Shown one piece after another: positions 35,901 to 48,653 of a stretch of DNA of 64,000 bases (positions are counted from its first letter, which is position 1; every line of letters starts with the position of its first letter). This DNA is from Diogma glabrata (Eukaryota; Arthropoda; Insecta; Diptera; Cylindrotomidae), in the NCBI GenBank assembly GCA_963693315.1, contig OY856186.1, forward strand, positions 372,026,850 through 372,090,849. The letters run 5' to 3'. Position numbers and translations under genes: made by a program. Under the pieces are notes generated by a model. The model was not told where the DNA came from. It did no database searches and was given only the letters and a program-made list of their open reading frames with translations.

Positions 35901-36621
35901 AAGATAAATGAGAAAAAACTGAATAATCAAGACTTGATATATAAAGATCTTCTTCAGAAAGATGCAGAGCTCCAGGTTAATGACGATAATAAACTACATC
36001 CAGGTAAATAAATTTATTTTCAATCAACATTAAATCATTTAATTATTATTTTTCATTTTTATTTCTATTTTAACAAAGACTCTAAGACGGCAATTCAGTT
36101 TCATCTGTTGGCATCATTGATGGCTCCATCTTTTTGGAAACCAACGATAGCAGAATCCAGAGAAGGTGTCATTCTTCAAGTTAAAGTAATTTTCCCTGGT
36201 TACAGTTAGACAATCATTAGATTGACATTCTTGTTAATTATGATTATATTACAGATCCCTGGAGATATTGAAAAAATTATCGACGACAAAAGAAGCCGGA
36301 TGCTGAAAAAGGGATTACGTCTTCATATAATTACAATTGGCAATTGCATTGCAGTACATCTTGGTACTGAACCTCATGGATATAAAGAAAGCCTACGTCA
36401 GAATTGATTCGGTATCGTATGAGCTACCTTCGCTTCTAAAAGCACTTGATGTACTTTTCAAAGTTTGCATAGTTTTCAATTTACAATACCCATTAGAGTG
36501 TGAGAATTTTTTGTACTTGATTCAATGGGGTATTTATAACATACGCACAAGATCAGATTCAAAAATACCTTTCGTCTTTAATATATTAAATCAGATAAAA
36601 AATCAAACTAAGAAAAAGTAA
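32974..36621 (+). pseudogene. Eight-exon accessory protein gene of the CACTA-like element (SAM-like N-terminus)
   Basis: Exons: 32974-33028, 33400-33518, 33695-34083, 34159-34399, 34475-34659, 35778-36003, 36079-36185, 36255-36621. Phases match at every junction except where frames have decayed. The first two exons give a SAM-like domain (LDILGELIANPDELKTIIPS, then GVRLTLQKKF). The third has a KKRKR basic block, which could be a nuclear signal. The fourth has a GKL...DKYRN motif after a one-base shift. The fifth ends GKSFEL at an intron conserved in the second element (43731). The last has an IAVHLGTEPHGYK...ALDVLFK...YPLECENF block. Frameshifts lie near 34297, 35793 and 36385. Its function is unknown; the position suggests a role in transposition like plant TnpA. 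Confidence 0.75.
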
Positions 36622-36814
36622 TTATTTGAGATCTGTTATTTAAATATAGTCCAAGCAGTTCTTGCGTAAAAATTATACGCATTTATCAATAAGTGATATA
36701 TTTTTATCAGCTTAAAACTTGCAAATTTTCTTATTTTTTAATAAAAGTTATATGTTCATTTTTAATTGCAATCTATTGATAAAAAATTTAATTTTTCAAA
36801 TTATTTTAATTAAG

Positions 36815-39210
36815 ATGTCGTGCTATATATGTAATGAAAATTTTTTAAATAATTCATCCCAAGTAATACGTCATATGCAAATTTTGCATCGACATGAGTT
36901 AAATTATCGTTGTCTTAATAATACTTGTACACGTACCTTTGCGTCAATATCATCGTTAAAAAAACACTTTAAGATGTGTATGGTAAATGAAAAATCAAGA
37001 AAACAAACTATTATTCCTTCAGCTAACTTAGAAATAGAAAATAATCACTTAGAAGATTATGATAATGTGACTGTAAGACCTAATACTAGTCAAATTAATG
37101 ATAATATAAGAACAAGTACAGATAACTTGGATAAAAATTTATTGCAATTTATTGGCCAGCTTTATAGTAGTTCATCAATACCCAGATCAGTTGTACAAGG
37201 TGTAGTTGAGAACTTTGAATTTTTATCGCAAAAAATAATAAACACTTGTGAAGCCAATTTAAAAACGTATATTCCATTAGAGTATCATAATAATATTAGT
37301 TCTTGTCTAAAAATGGATATTCTGTCTGATTTAAATACTGAATATAAACGATTTAAATTTTTTCAAAAAAACAATCTTCTTTTATCTCCACAATCATTTT
37401 TAATTGGAGAAATGAAACAAGGAAGTTGATGGTACAGTTGTATTGACACGCAAACAATGCTATAGTCAAGTCATTCCTATGAGAACAGTTTTGAAAAAAT
37501 TTTTTGAACTTCCAAATGTTTATAATACTATTATTAATTATATTGAGGATGAGTGCTTTAAAAATACTTCATCTACATTGTATACAAGTTTATTTCAAGG
37601 TAATCTTTGGAAAACGATTTCTAAAAAATTTCATGGCAAAACGGTTATACCCTTACACTTATATTATGATGATTTTGAGATAAGTAATCCTCTGTCGAGT
37701 GCTGCAGGTATTTATAAAGTTGGAGCTCTATATTTTTCAATTGCCTCCACGCCACCAGAGTTTTCTTCATTAATTGATAGTGTTTTTTTGGCTCAATTTA
37801 TTCACAGCGTAGACTTAGAGTTTTGGGAATACAAAGTGTTTCTGGAAAATTATTGAAGAGCTTAATTACCTTGCTGAAGTAGGAATTGTTGTTAATATTG
37901 ATGAGAAAAATTATCAATTATTTTTCGTAATCATTGGAATATTAGGAGACAATTTAGGTATGAATAGTCTTCTAGGATTTTCTGAATGCTTCAGAGCAGA
38001 ATATTTTTGTCGTTTTTGTAAAGCTTCCAACATAGAGTGTAACTTCGACCTTGTAGAGAATAAACGATTATTACGAAATATAGATAATTATGAAGCAGAT
38101 GCTCGAACATTATCATATGGCATAAAAGAGAAATGTGTATTCAACGCTATTTCATGTTATCATTGTACAACTAACAATACTTGTGATTTTATGCACGATG
38201 TGTATTTAGGTGTATGTAGGTATGACATGGCTAAAATAATCAATCACTTCATCAGATCTAAATATTTTAGTTTGGAAAATTTAAATGAAAGATTAAAATA
38301 TTTCGATTATTCAGAGATTGATCATGGTAAAAAAATTTCTTCGATTTCTGCAGACCACATTCGAAAAGGGTGTATTATCATTACAGCTGCAGAAATGTCG
38401 GCTCTGATATCATACTTTGGAATTATCATAGGTGATTTAGTCCCTCTTGATGATATTGCATGGGAATTTTATCTTACACTTTACGAAATGATTGATGTTA
38501 TGACTAGGTCAGTTATTTCAGAGCATGAACTTATCTATCTAGAGCAGCTAATAAAAAACCATAACCAACTTTATTTAGAATTTTCTGATGAATTAGTACC
38601 AAAAAGCCATTTCCTATTACATTATCCTACTTGTGTTAGGAATATGGGACCACTACGATATTTATCAAGCTCAAAATATGAATCTTTTCATCAACTATCT
38701 AAAAAATATGCTAAAATCATCAATTCCCGAGTAAATATAACTTATACTCTTGCACTAAATATTCAATTGCAACTTTGTTACAAATTTTTAAGTCAAAAAG
38801 GTCTTAAAGTTAATTTAGAATATAATCGTATAATTAAAATTTCAAAAAGTTATAAATCAAAGTTCTCAAAACATCTTGGTACTGAACCAGTTATGGTTTC
38901 ATGGGTAAAAATAAATGGAACATGCTATAAACCAGGGTTTGCTATATATATTAAAAATGATCATGATGATTGTCCTATATTCGGGATGATTGTTGATATT
39001 ATAATAGATGAGTGTAATATTTTTTTAGTTTATAAGAAATGTTTAACAGTAGCTTTTAATAACCATATGAAAGAATACGAAATTATCTTACCAAAAACTA
39101 ATGTAAATAAAGAGTTATTTAGAGTTGATAAAAATATTTATGTAAGACCAATAAAGGTTCATACTTCAGGAACTGGAGACAATATGATTAGCAAAAGAGA
39201 TTTGCATTAA
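36815..39210 (+). pseudogene. CACTA-like transposase, C2H2 fingers plus TNP2-like domain, frameshifted
   Basis: The start is ATG at 36815, chosen over the upstream in-frame start because the protein then begins MSCYICNENF, directly at a C2H2 finger (C-x2-C...H-x4-H) followed by a second (CLNNTCTRTFASISSLKKHF..C). The middle (37443-37856) has VIPLHLYYDDFEISNPLSSA. The C-terminal part (37960-39210) has CRFCKASN, NTCDFMHDVYLGVCRYDMAK and KSHFLLHYPTCVRNMGPLRY, the DxMHD-x-LGV and HxLLHYP patterns of TNP2/Transposase_21 proteins. The gene is intronless but broken by one extra base near 37423 and a second shift near 37845. Total length is about 795 codons, normal for such transposases. It lies 194 bp after the accessory gene. 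Confidence 0.8.
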
Positions 39211-39889
39211 TAAATATCAATATCTATGTGCGTATTATGTACTATTAGTTGTGTACTATTATGTGCTATATGTACTATAATTTATGTAAATCTGTGGTTA
39301 AAATATAAACGCTAGTTATTGTAATCAAAGCATTTTTTAATTATAAGATTTTAATAGCTTCGTATAATTAATAAATAAATTAGTCGAACTTTTCAGTGAA
39401 TTTAAGTGAACAAATTTTATTATTTACCCTACTTTATATTCGTTTCGATAAAATAAAGTATTATTTACATTCATTTTTTTTAAAGTTAAGTAAATTTGCT
39501 AGTAACTTGTCTCAACTTGAACTTTATTAGATACTTCTCCATTGATGATTTATTTCTACTAAATAATAGATTTTCTCAGCTAAAAACATATTTGAGACAA
39601 GCATTATGAATATAATTATAAATGGATATTTTGCTCGTTCGCACTAATAATTATTTAACCCAACCAAAAATTTTTGCATTCTCCTGAGTATCTAATTCAA
39701 CTAACACAGTAGTTTGGTAATTATAACTAAATATACAATTACCTCAACTAGAAGGGCCAAGTATGTAGTTCATTATCTATAACTAAATATTTATTTCGCC
39801 ATAAGCAACTATGACATTTGGTAACAATAACCAAATCTTAGTTGCTATAACGAAACTCTTTTCTCAGTGTATAACAAAAAAAATTTTAT

Positions 39890-40746
39890 AAGTGTACTGT
39901 TATACAGATACAATGGAAATAATTCCCGTAATAATTATAATAAAAATTTTAATAATGGATATAATTCCACTAATAATAATGATAATAGTTTCAATAAAAA
40001 ATTTTGACAATGGAAATAATTCAAATTTTAAAAATTGTAATGGGAGGATGTGGATATAATAATAATTAGAGTACGAATAATAATAAAATTCCAATAGAGA
40101 ATCCTAGCACACAGACAAAAATAATCCTAGTACACTGGGACACTTTAATCCTAGCAGACAGACAAACTTCGTAAAAATTCGCACAAGCAAAAGAAATGAT
40201 ACCCACTTCTACAGTAAATATTGTCACGAAACCCATGAAGAAAAAGGAAGAAATTAAAAGAATCGAAGAAAATAGCATCACAAGAATGAATGAAGGTGGC
40301 CAACCTTATACATGGAAATGTACATCGACATCTGAGTACGAAATTTAAAGAATTTAAGATTTATGAATAATAGTTTGCAAGATGAATATAATAATACTGA
40401 TATGTAAAGCGAAAATCCGAACATGAACTATAGTTTTGTGCAGGAAAAGCTAGTAAAGAAAACAAAAGGAAGTATAATTAATAAAGCGCCCAAACGATTT
40501 GGATAGTAACAATAATGATATATGAATTGATAATAATGAAGTTATAGTAACATTTAGCGAAAATCCGCATATGAACTTAGGTTTTATGCTGGAAAAGTTA
40601 ATATGGAAGATGAAAGAAGAAAAAATAGAAAAATTAGCTCTTAAAAATGATGATAAAATATTTACACGTGTAGGAATAAATGAGTTCAAAGAGAAATTTA
40701 CCGAACTGCAGTCGGAATTAACAAAAATAATAAGCAAACAAATTTA
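39890..40746 (+). pseudogene. Degenerate gag-like segment, Asn-rich then zinc-knuckle-like
   Basis: One frame is Asn/Gly-rich (RYNGNNSRNNYNKNFNNGYN, 39905-40010). A further segment reads HFYSKYCHETHEEKGRN (about 40180-40230), resembling a decayed CCHC knuckle. Downstream, two diverged copies of a block (GENPNMN-like: SENPNMNYSFVQEKLVKK near 40410 and SENPHMNLGFMLEKLIWK near 40556) are followed by KNDDKIFTRVGINEFKEKFT. There are stops and shifts throughout. A retroelement gag is the best guess. Confidence 0.35.
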
Positions 40747-41408
40747 AGAATATTAATATATGAGGTATTATAGTAAACATTCTATATTGTTATCGGCGTC
40801 TGAAATATTACCTCATAAAACTACAAAAGTAAATAAACAATATAAAATGTAAATGAGGATAATATTCGGTAAAATAACAATATTTTTAAAATTCCCAAAA
40901 AAAGTATTTTTAGTTATTTTGTCCACATGTTGGCAATTACAGAAAAAAAATTTTTATCTTTGGAATTAGTTTTTATTAGTTTATTAGTCTTATTAAGTTT
41001 TATTTTTAAGGTAAAAAGAAATTTTTGAGTTAGTTGTTAGATGAAGGCGTCAGGTCGAATGAATTAATAGAATAAATTAGGATTTCAAAATAAAAGAATT
41101 TGTTTTTTGTGAATAAAATTATATTTTAGGGTCTTTGTCAATGTAGTAAAATCACGTTAAAAATGAAAATTTTGACAGCTAAAAAGAATTTTTTTTTTTT
41201 ATTCACGACAAATAAATTTAACGAGGTAAAGACCGTCTATAAATTTTGACAAGTGAATTTAAAAAAACATAACCACAATTTTGTGAGCATTTTCAGCGTC
41301 AACAATAATACAAAATACAAAATGGAAAATTTGAAAATTAAAAAAGCGCGAAGAACGTTTCAAAAGCCATACGCCATTTGTAAAAATCGTTTAATTTTTT
41401 CTTATATG
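40747..41408. other. AT-rich, nothing recognised
   Basis: Sequence between the gag-like relic and the second CACTG-ended element; no supported feature. Confidence 0.45.
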
Positions 41409-42765
41409 CACTGAGAGAAATAAGTGGGTAAAATGACCTGATAGAAAGTAGTAGAAAAATGGAAATTTTTTGTAGTTATATTAACATAAAATTAGCATAT
41501 ATAACCAACCTTCGGGGAATCTATCCAAGGATTATTTAAATTAACTGATATTGGATAATGTTACCAATAGCTATTGACTGATAATTAGTTATATGAACAA
41601 TTCCAAATTAGTACGATATCCTAAATTTTATTAGTTAATATATCCAATTATGTAGATAATATTTCTAAAAGTCAGTTTAAAACAAAAAGTTTTATATTAT
41701 AGTGAGCAAATATTACTGCTAGATTGGAAACATTATCTACAATATTCAAAAAATGATTATTCCGTTCGACTACTAATTTTAGAATTATTTTCTACGTTCT
41801 CAGTAACACAATTACTGAAAAAATAGTTCATCGTTCCAACGATCAGTCATATTATCCATTGGTTGATCTGTATTTTATCTATTTGTTATTTCATTGTACT
41901 AAGTCGTATTCAACCGTTCGTAATTCTTCGTTTGCTTTTCTATTCGGCATTGTAAATTTTGTCTCTCCATGTCAGTACACTTTCGACCGCTCGCGATTAA
42001 CATACAATATTTTATATCGATCCATAAATCGCCATTTTTCTTTAAAGCTAAATTTTTTTTCTTTGAAAAACTCGCGTGAGTGAAAAGAAAATTGAAAAGT
42101 GTTGTATTACCACGATAAATCGTAAATATACGATTTGATAGCTGATAAATAGTGGCAAATATAAAAATTTTTTATTGAAAATGTGCTGCTAAAAAATTAA
42201 ATTGTGCTTCGGGAAAATTCTATATTACGCATACATTTGTATCCCATACAAACTTTACAATACAACGCTAAATTTTTTGCACATTTTAATGGTTTTGTGG
42301 ATGGTTTTATATATATTGTTTTAAAGTTTCAGTGTTTTGTCTTATAATTTTTTAATTTCACAAATTACATTAAAATATACAGAAATTTTAACTACCGTTT
42401 TGCCAGCTCGTTAACGGAATGCTTCAATCACGGAAAAACAAATTACAGTACCATATATGGAATCCAAGCGACCCAGAAAAATTTAGTTGTGTGCACCTAC
42501 ACAACCATGAAGAGAGATGTAAGAACTAAAGCTAATATATTATATATTATATATTTTACTTTCCAAAATTGTGTGACTAGGCTTCCCGAAATCAAATTTG
42601 GATAGTAAAATATATGAAGTATGGTTGGTTATAGTAAATCAAGTATTTTTGTTTCGATAAAAGTGATATCAACTTCTTGCCACAGTCTTTTTATAAACAA
42701 TATACGACAATAAAATAAAATTAATTTAAAATAAAATTAACGACAATAATAGCATATTACATCTA

Positions 42766-42866
42766 GAGTTGTAAATAGCATTTTACATGGGAGGGAAAAT
42801 TTTGCGCACGAGACGCGTAGCGTCGAGTGCAGTATCTTCACGAGCATGGGAAATGCTTTACAACTC
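42766..42866. repeat. Imperfect hairpin in an intron of the accessory gene
   Basis: The arms GAGTTGTAAATAGCATTTTA(CATG) at 42766-42789 and CATGGGAAATGCTTTACAAC(TC) at 42845-42866 pair imperfectly around a GC-richer loop (GCGCACGAGACGCGTAGCGT). A small MITE or structural element. Confidence 0.45.
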
Positions 42867-43070
42867 GAGATTTGTTATATACTTTTTCTACGACTTTGTT
42901 TTAATGCCCAAACGCATATATTTACTTGAAAAAATGAGCTAATTATAAATTAAATGCAAATAGTTTACAAATTGTGGTAGGCTTTGCATTATTCTGTGTC
43001 AAAATGAATTGAAATATTTAATTTTTAAATCAAATTTTTCTTTAAATAAAAATTTTTCTTTTTATTAAAA

Positions 43071-43110
43071 GCGTGCGGTAATATATATATGAAAATCCAT
43101 TACCGCACGC
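43071..43110. repeat. Perfect 12-bp stem hairpin
   Basis: GCGTGCGGTAAT (43071-43082) and ATTACCGCACGC (43099-43110) form a perfect stem with a 16-nt AT loop, upstream of the second accessory-gene exon. Confidence 0.6.
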
Positions 43111-44163
43111 TATTTGAAACAATCAATTTACATGTCATGGATAGTGTGATGTAATTTATAATTTACTGTGATAGGAGTAGAAAAAATTAATTTAAAATTA
43201 ACCTAATCATTTCATTTTATTTATTTTCAGCCAATATCGCGATTAAAATATTTGTAAATTAAAAAAAAAATTAAATTTTTTGAATATAATTGTTTTTAGT
43301 CATGCTTTGCTTTATATGCAAATCCAATTTTATATGCAAATCCAATGCGCCGAGAGGGAAAATGTACAACCGATACCACGCCAGAGTAAAGCCGATAAAA
43401 AAAACCAAATTATTACCAGGGGCAACGAGTATTGCTGATCGCAATCAAGAACAAAAAGGTAGGTTTGTCGATTTAATGTATATATAATAAGAAAGTCTCA
43501 AAAAATGTTTATTATATTTCAGTAGCTGAATATGATAATATTAAAAAGGACATGGAAAATTCAAGACAAAAGTTAATACATTTAAAAGAAGATTCTGATT
43601 GGGATATTATTAAAGGCTTATGGAAGCAAACAAAAGAGTTTCGCCGCAAAGAATTGTATAGTACAGAGAATACCTTATCGCAAATATCTGATCGATGGCC
43701 ATCCTATAAACTTCCTCATGGCTACGAACTAGTAAATATTTTAAATTTTACATTAATTTAATCGTAAATTTAATCGTTTTTATCGGTATTTTCCGCTCGG
43801 GTAGTTATATTTTGTTACATTATTTACAAATAGTTACGTCATGAAAAGCAACTTAATATCAATTGTGTGTAACTGCTGCAGATCAGTGCATAATATGGAT
43901 CAGTGCACTGCATATAATTCAATTATTTTGCAAACTAAAAACACATCTAGTGAAAATTGGATTTCCAAACTTGGAATCGTTTAGAATCGGACCGTCCAAA
44001 TCTTTCTTGATTGAAGAAGATAATGAGCAATGGTATTTCCTCTTTTCCATAGATAGAAATAGATTTCAACAATATACTGTCGTGAACCAACTCATTACTT
44101 AAGGTTTCCAAACCCTTCTTAATAGTCGATATTTCTATTTACTAAAAAATGTTTGAATGTAAA

Positions 44164-44790
44164 TGTATTTTTTGCGTAAAAATATGGAACAAATTTTAGA
44201 TACACTTTTAAGATAAATAATATCGGGAAAATAATTTGTAAATCACGCAAAAGAAATAAATAAATCACAATAATAATATTTTATTTCAATATATTTTAAT
44301 AAATTTCTTTTTTATTATTATAATCTCCTTTTTTTGATGCTTATAAGTTCGCAGTCACCAAAGAATAGAAAGAGTTTTTATTTAATTTCAATTTTGATTG
44401 GAATTTCCCCTTCGTGATCGGCGTAATTTAATTTGATCCGAATTTCGAACTTAATAATTATCCGCGCAAATTTAAAGAGAACATTCAAATCAACTCATTG
44501 CTGAATACAATCTAGTACTGTCTAGTAATATTTAATTTATAATTCACAATGTCTGCTTTGTTTTGATCTTCCTTTTGACGTTTGATTTAATTTGTGTACT
44601 CTGTATTTGTTTTGGTTTTTGTTAACAATAATAATAGGTGATAGTAAACAAAATACAATCGAGGCGATTAAGATATCGGCTACAACAATAGATGTTTAAG
44701 ATAAGTTGAATCAATATAATTTTAATATTTTCTTAACTCTAATTTATAAAATTTCATTTATTTATTATTTTTTAGTTATCATCTTTACCA
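44164..44790 (-). repeat. BEL/Pao 3' LTR (627 bp)
   Basis: Matches 50322-51047 except for a deletion of about 99 bp after the TTTTTATTATTA run near 44320 and rare substitutions (for example GAGAACATTC versus GAGATCATTC). In element orientation it begins TGGTAAAGATG and ends ...AAAAAATACA. Confidence 0.9.
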
Positions 44791-44837
44791 TAGTCCAGGC
44801 CGTTGACGGAATACTTGTGTTTCGTCAACTAGTTACA

Positions 44838-47800
44838 TTAAGAATCCACTGGAAGCTTACAAATTTTAATGATGGGTCTTGTTAATATATTCGATGCCGT
44901 TTTTATGGTGACTACTCTCGTCATTCCTTTGCTATCGGGGTGATTTTGGATTATCCGTCCCATAGCCCATTTACAGGAAGGTAGGTTGTCTGCTTTGATT
45001 AACACTAAATCGCCGATTTTAATGTTTTCTTCACAGGTTTTCCATTTGCTTCTTTGCTGCAAGTTGTTGAGATACTCTTTATGAAATCGTTTCCAAAAAC
45101 TTTGTGTCCGCTGTTGGATTTGCTGCCATCGTGATAATCGGGATTCAGAGACATCATTCAAGTCATTCTCAGGCACTGATGACATAGACGATCCTGTTAG
45201 AAAATGTGCAGGTGTAAGCGCTGTAAAAGATTCATCATCTTCAGATGCAGGACAAAGTGGCCGGGAGTACAATATGCCTTCAATTTGGCAAAGTAATGTG
45301 GACATTTCTTCAAATGTCAGATGACAATTGCCGGTTACCCTATTGAGATGAGTTTTAACCGACTTCACAGCAGATTCCCATAATCCGCCGAAGTGAGGAG
45401 CGGATGGGGGTATATGATGCCAGTTTATTTGGTTGGTTGCACAAAATTCTGAAATGACTGAATCGTTTATTTTTGATTTATTAAATTCAAATACCTCTTT
45501 TAGCTGTCTGTTGGCTCCAAAAAAATTGGTGCCGTTATCGGAGTAAATCTCGCTCGGGACGTTTCTTCTTGCCAAAAATCGTTTTAATGCCGCAATGAAA
45601 GCATCGGTAGTGAGTTCTGTGACTGCTTCAATATGTATCGCTTTGGTGACCATGCATACGAATATTGCGATGTATCCTTTAACCCTCTTTGCTCCTCGAC
45701 CTTTTTTACTGGCTAATATGATTGGGCCAGCATAATCTATGCCGCACTTTGCAAATGGTCTGGATGGGGTTATACGGACGGCTGGAAGTTCTCCCATAAG
45801 CTGCTTTGTTGTTTTCGCTTTATTTTTGAAACACTGGATGCACTTTCTTACTTCTTTTCTTATTACAGCTCTGCCTTTCACGATCCAATATACTTGACGG
45901 ATTAGATGGGATGTATGGGATGGGCCAGGATGAAGATATTTTAAATGGAAGAAGGAAATTATCATTCTACTCAGGATATGGGAATTAGGTAGAATAATCG
46001 GGTGTTTGAAATCATATGGGTAAGTGGAGCTATTTAGTCTTCCACCTACGCGTAGTATGCCATTATCATCCAAAAATGGGGCGAGTGATAATAGTTTATT
46101 GTTTTTAGGTAGCTCTTTATCTTTCATGAGTGCTCGTATTTCAGTTGAATATTCTTGGCGTTGCACCCATTTTATTAATTTATCTGTGGCGTTTGTAATT
46201 TCCTTGAGCGTTATACCTTCATTTTGACGTAAGCTCTTATCTTTTCTCGCATTTTCAATAAATCTGAGTATATAACATATAATACGAATTGATTTAGTGA
46301 AAGAAAACGTCTTGCTTAGAACAGCTGCATATATTTCGTTACCATCATCCATACATTGTGTGGTGTGAAACAGTGGTAATGAGCTGACATTTTTCTTTAT
46401 TTCACAAATGGTATCATCGTAGTACACATCAAGCTTTAAAGTTGGCCACAATGATTCTTGCTCAGTTAACCACGGCGGTTCATGCCACCATTGATGCAGG
46501 GACAATAGTTTAGATGGAAATACACCTCTAGATGCGTAGTCGGCTGGATTACTTTCTGATTTCACGTGATGCCAATGACGTCTTGGTAGCAACTCCTGAA
46601 TTTGAGATACGCGATTCGCTACGAACGTTTTCCATTTAGAGGGGTGGTCGGATAACCACGCTAAGACAATAGTTGAATCTGTCCAACTATAGATAGGCAC
46701 ATCATCAGGTAATGTATTCTTCACTTCGGTTATTAATTTCGCTAAGAGGTGTGCCCCACACAATTCCAATCTTGGAAGTGAGATTTGCTTTATCGGAGCC
46801 ACCTTGGTTTTTGATGTGATGAGCTCTATTTGTATCTCTCCATTCTCATCTATGAATCGACTGTAAATTACGGCTGCATAAGCGCGCTCACTAGCGTCAC
46901 AGAATCCGTGGATCTGCATATCATCCTTTTTTATGTATCGAGTTATTTTGAGCTGTTCGAGCAGTGGTAATTCTTCTTTTAATCGATTCCACACTATCGC
47001 AATATCGTCTGGCAATTCGTCGTCCCATTCCAGTTTCCTTAGCCACAACTTCTGATATAGGATTTTAGCCATAATGATTGATGGTGATAATAAGCCAAGG
47101 GGATCAAAAACCTTGGAAGCGTTTGACAATAATGATCGCTTGGTCGATATGGCTTGCTCAGGAAAATTCACTCTGAAAGATAATTGATCCTTATTGGACT
47201 CCCACTGTAGACCTAATATTTTGGTTGTTGCATTTGGTTCTCGTATGGTTACCATCGACTCTTCCTTTATGTTAGGCTGGTCTGATAACTAATTAGCGTT
47301 TGATTCCCATTTTCGTAAGTTAAAACCTCTCATTTGTAATACAAATTTTAATTTTTCTTTTAGGAATTTGGCTTCTTCAATTGTATCAGCACCGGATAGG
47401 TAGTCATCTATATAAAATTTGGTAAGGATTTCATCCGCTATGACTGGAAAATCTTTTTGGAAATCGAAAGCTGTTTGATGCAGAGATCGAATGGCTAGAA
47501 AAGCTGAACTGGCCATTCCAAACGTTACGGTGCTTAATTTATAATGTGAGAGTGGTTCGCTAACATTTTGTCTCCATAAAATACGTTGATAATCTTGATC
47601 CTCTGGGGCTATCATAACTTGCCGATACATTTTCTCAATGTCAGCCGTAAGCGCGATTTTATTGTATCGGAATTTCATTAATGTAGTCCATAAAGTTGGC
47701 TGAATTGTTGGACCAATCATGAGTACATCGTTGATTGAATTTCCGTTTGTAGTTTTACTGGATCCGTCAAATACAATACGCAGCTTTGTTGTGGTGCTTT

Positions 47801-48653
47801 CCTCCTTTGTGACGGCGTGATGTGGTAAGTAATAGGTGTTTTGTGTTTTATCAAAGGAAACTTCACCTGGAATCTCGATTAAATGTTCCAACTTAATGTA
47901 CTCTTGAATGATGGTGGTGTACTCTGACTTTAATTCGGGCTCGTGATTTAGTTTTTTCTCTAAATTAAAAAATCGCTTCTTCGCAACCGCCAATGAATTC
48001 CCTAATGTGTGATATAATTTTTTAAAAGGTAAGTTAACAACATATTTACCAGTAATATCTCGTGCTAAATATGATTTAAAATGCTGTTCACATTCAATCT
48101 CTTCATCAGTAAAAGGTTTGTATACAGGAAGTTCTTCAATTTCCCAGAATCTTTGGAGAGTAGCATCGACGTCCAGACCAATGTGGAAACTCAAACTGGT
48201 TGATCGCTTTTCGGAATTATTTACTTTACCCGATAATATCCATCCAAACAATGAATTTTGCGCTATTAAATTGTCTTCTAAATCATCCAAACGACCATCT
48301 CGCAACACGTTAAAGAAGTAATCCGCTCCAATAATAATATCTATTACTCCAGGCTTGTTAAAATGCGGATCTGCTAGTTTCAGCTTTTGAATCTTTGCGA
48401 AATTATTCACATTTATTTCACAGGTAGGTAGACAATTGGTAAGTTTGGAAAGTATTAAGACATCTACATCTAGCGCTTCAGTATTAGCATATAGTGACAT
48501 AGTTTTGAGAGTCATTGCACCTTTCGTCGATTCGGTGCCAGGTGTCAGACCTTTAATTAGAATTTCGCATTGGTGCGGGGTAATGCAAGGCGTTGAGCAC
48601 ATGATTTCGATATAAACGATGTCTGTGCTCCTGAATCTAATAGTATTCGACAT
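44838..48653 (-). pseudogene. BEL/Pao pol: RT, RNase H and integrase, one internal stop
   Basis: Reads leftward. RT motifs: LRIVFDGSSKT, ALTADIEKMYRQV and the catalytic KFYIDDYLSGA. RNase H: GFCDASERAYAAVIYS and YSWTDSTIVLAWL. Integrase: an N-terminal zinc-type segment, then the D-D-E core CGIDYAGPI...YSDNGTNFFG...HFGGLWESAVK. The peptidase-A17 style layout is typical of Pao/BEL. A stop at 47289-47291 divides an otherwise single frame of about 1270 codons. RT and integrase catalytic residues are intact. A frameshift separates this frame from the gag-protease frame near 48560. Confidence 0.92.

Larger units (their letters stand above)
32391..39869 (+). mobile_element. CACTA-like (EnSpm) DNA transposon, CACTG termini, TATA target duplication
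   Basis: A 7479-bp element. The termini CACTGAGAAAAGAGTTT are perfectly inverted for 17 bp and imperfectly for about 34 bp. TATA flanks both sides (32387-32390 and 39870-39873); because TATA is palindromic the true duplication may be 2-4 bp. Subterminal copies of a TAGTTAYWACTAAAT-like motif occur at both ends (about 32630, 32765, 39716, 39778, 39825), as expected for transposase-binding repeats of CACTA elements. It contains two genes in the same orientation: an accessory gene (32974-36621) and a zinc-finger transposase (36815-39210). Both are damaged. Confidence 0.85.
42419..43731 (+). pseudogene. Accessory protein gene of the second CACTA-like element, 5' exons
   Basis: Exons: 42419-42518, 43300-43458, 43523-43731; phases 1, 1, 0 match. 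Exon 1 starts MLQSRKNKLQYHIWNPSDPE. Exon 2 contains CFICKSNFICKSN, caused by a tandem 18-bp duplication, then APRGKMYNRYHARVKP, the counterpart of the GKL..DKYRN motif in the first element. Exon 3 contains DWDIIKGLWKQTKEFRRKEL and ends RWPSYKLPHGYEL|GTAAAT. Its start phase and end position match exon 5 of the first element (..GKSFEL|GTAAAT). 43860-44102 may be a further, degraded exon. The gene is interrupted at 44163 by the BEL element. Function unknown. Confidence 0.7.

Noticed and set aside
40066..40281. 71-codon antisense hydrophobic frame (and 39900-40094, 40450-40737)
   Set aside because: Antisense of the gag-like relic; hydrophobicity follows from A-rich codons read in reverse.
48118..48321. 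+ strand frames within the BEL element (also 46024-46227, 48915-49121)
   Set aside because: Shadows of BEL gag-pol on the minus strand.
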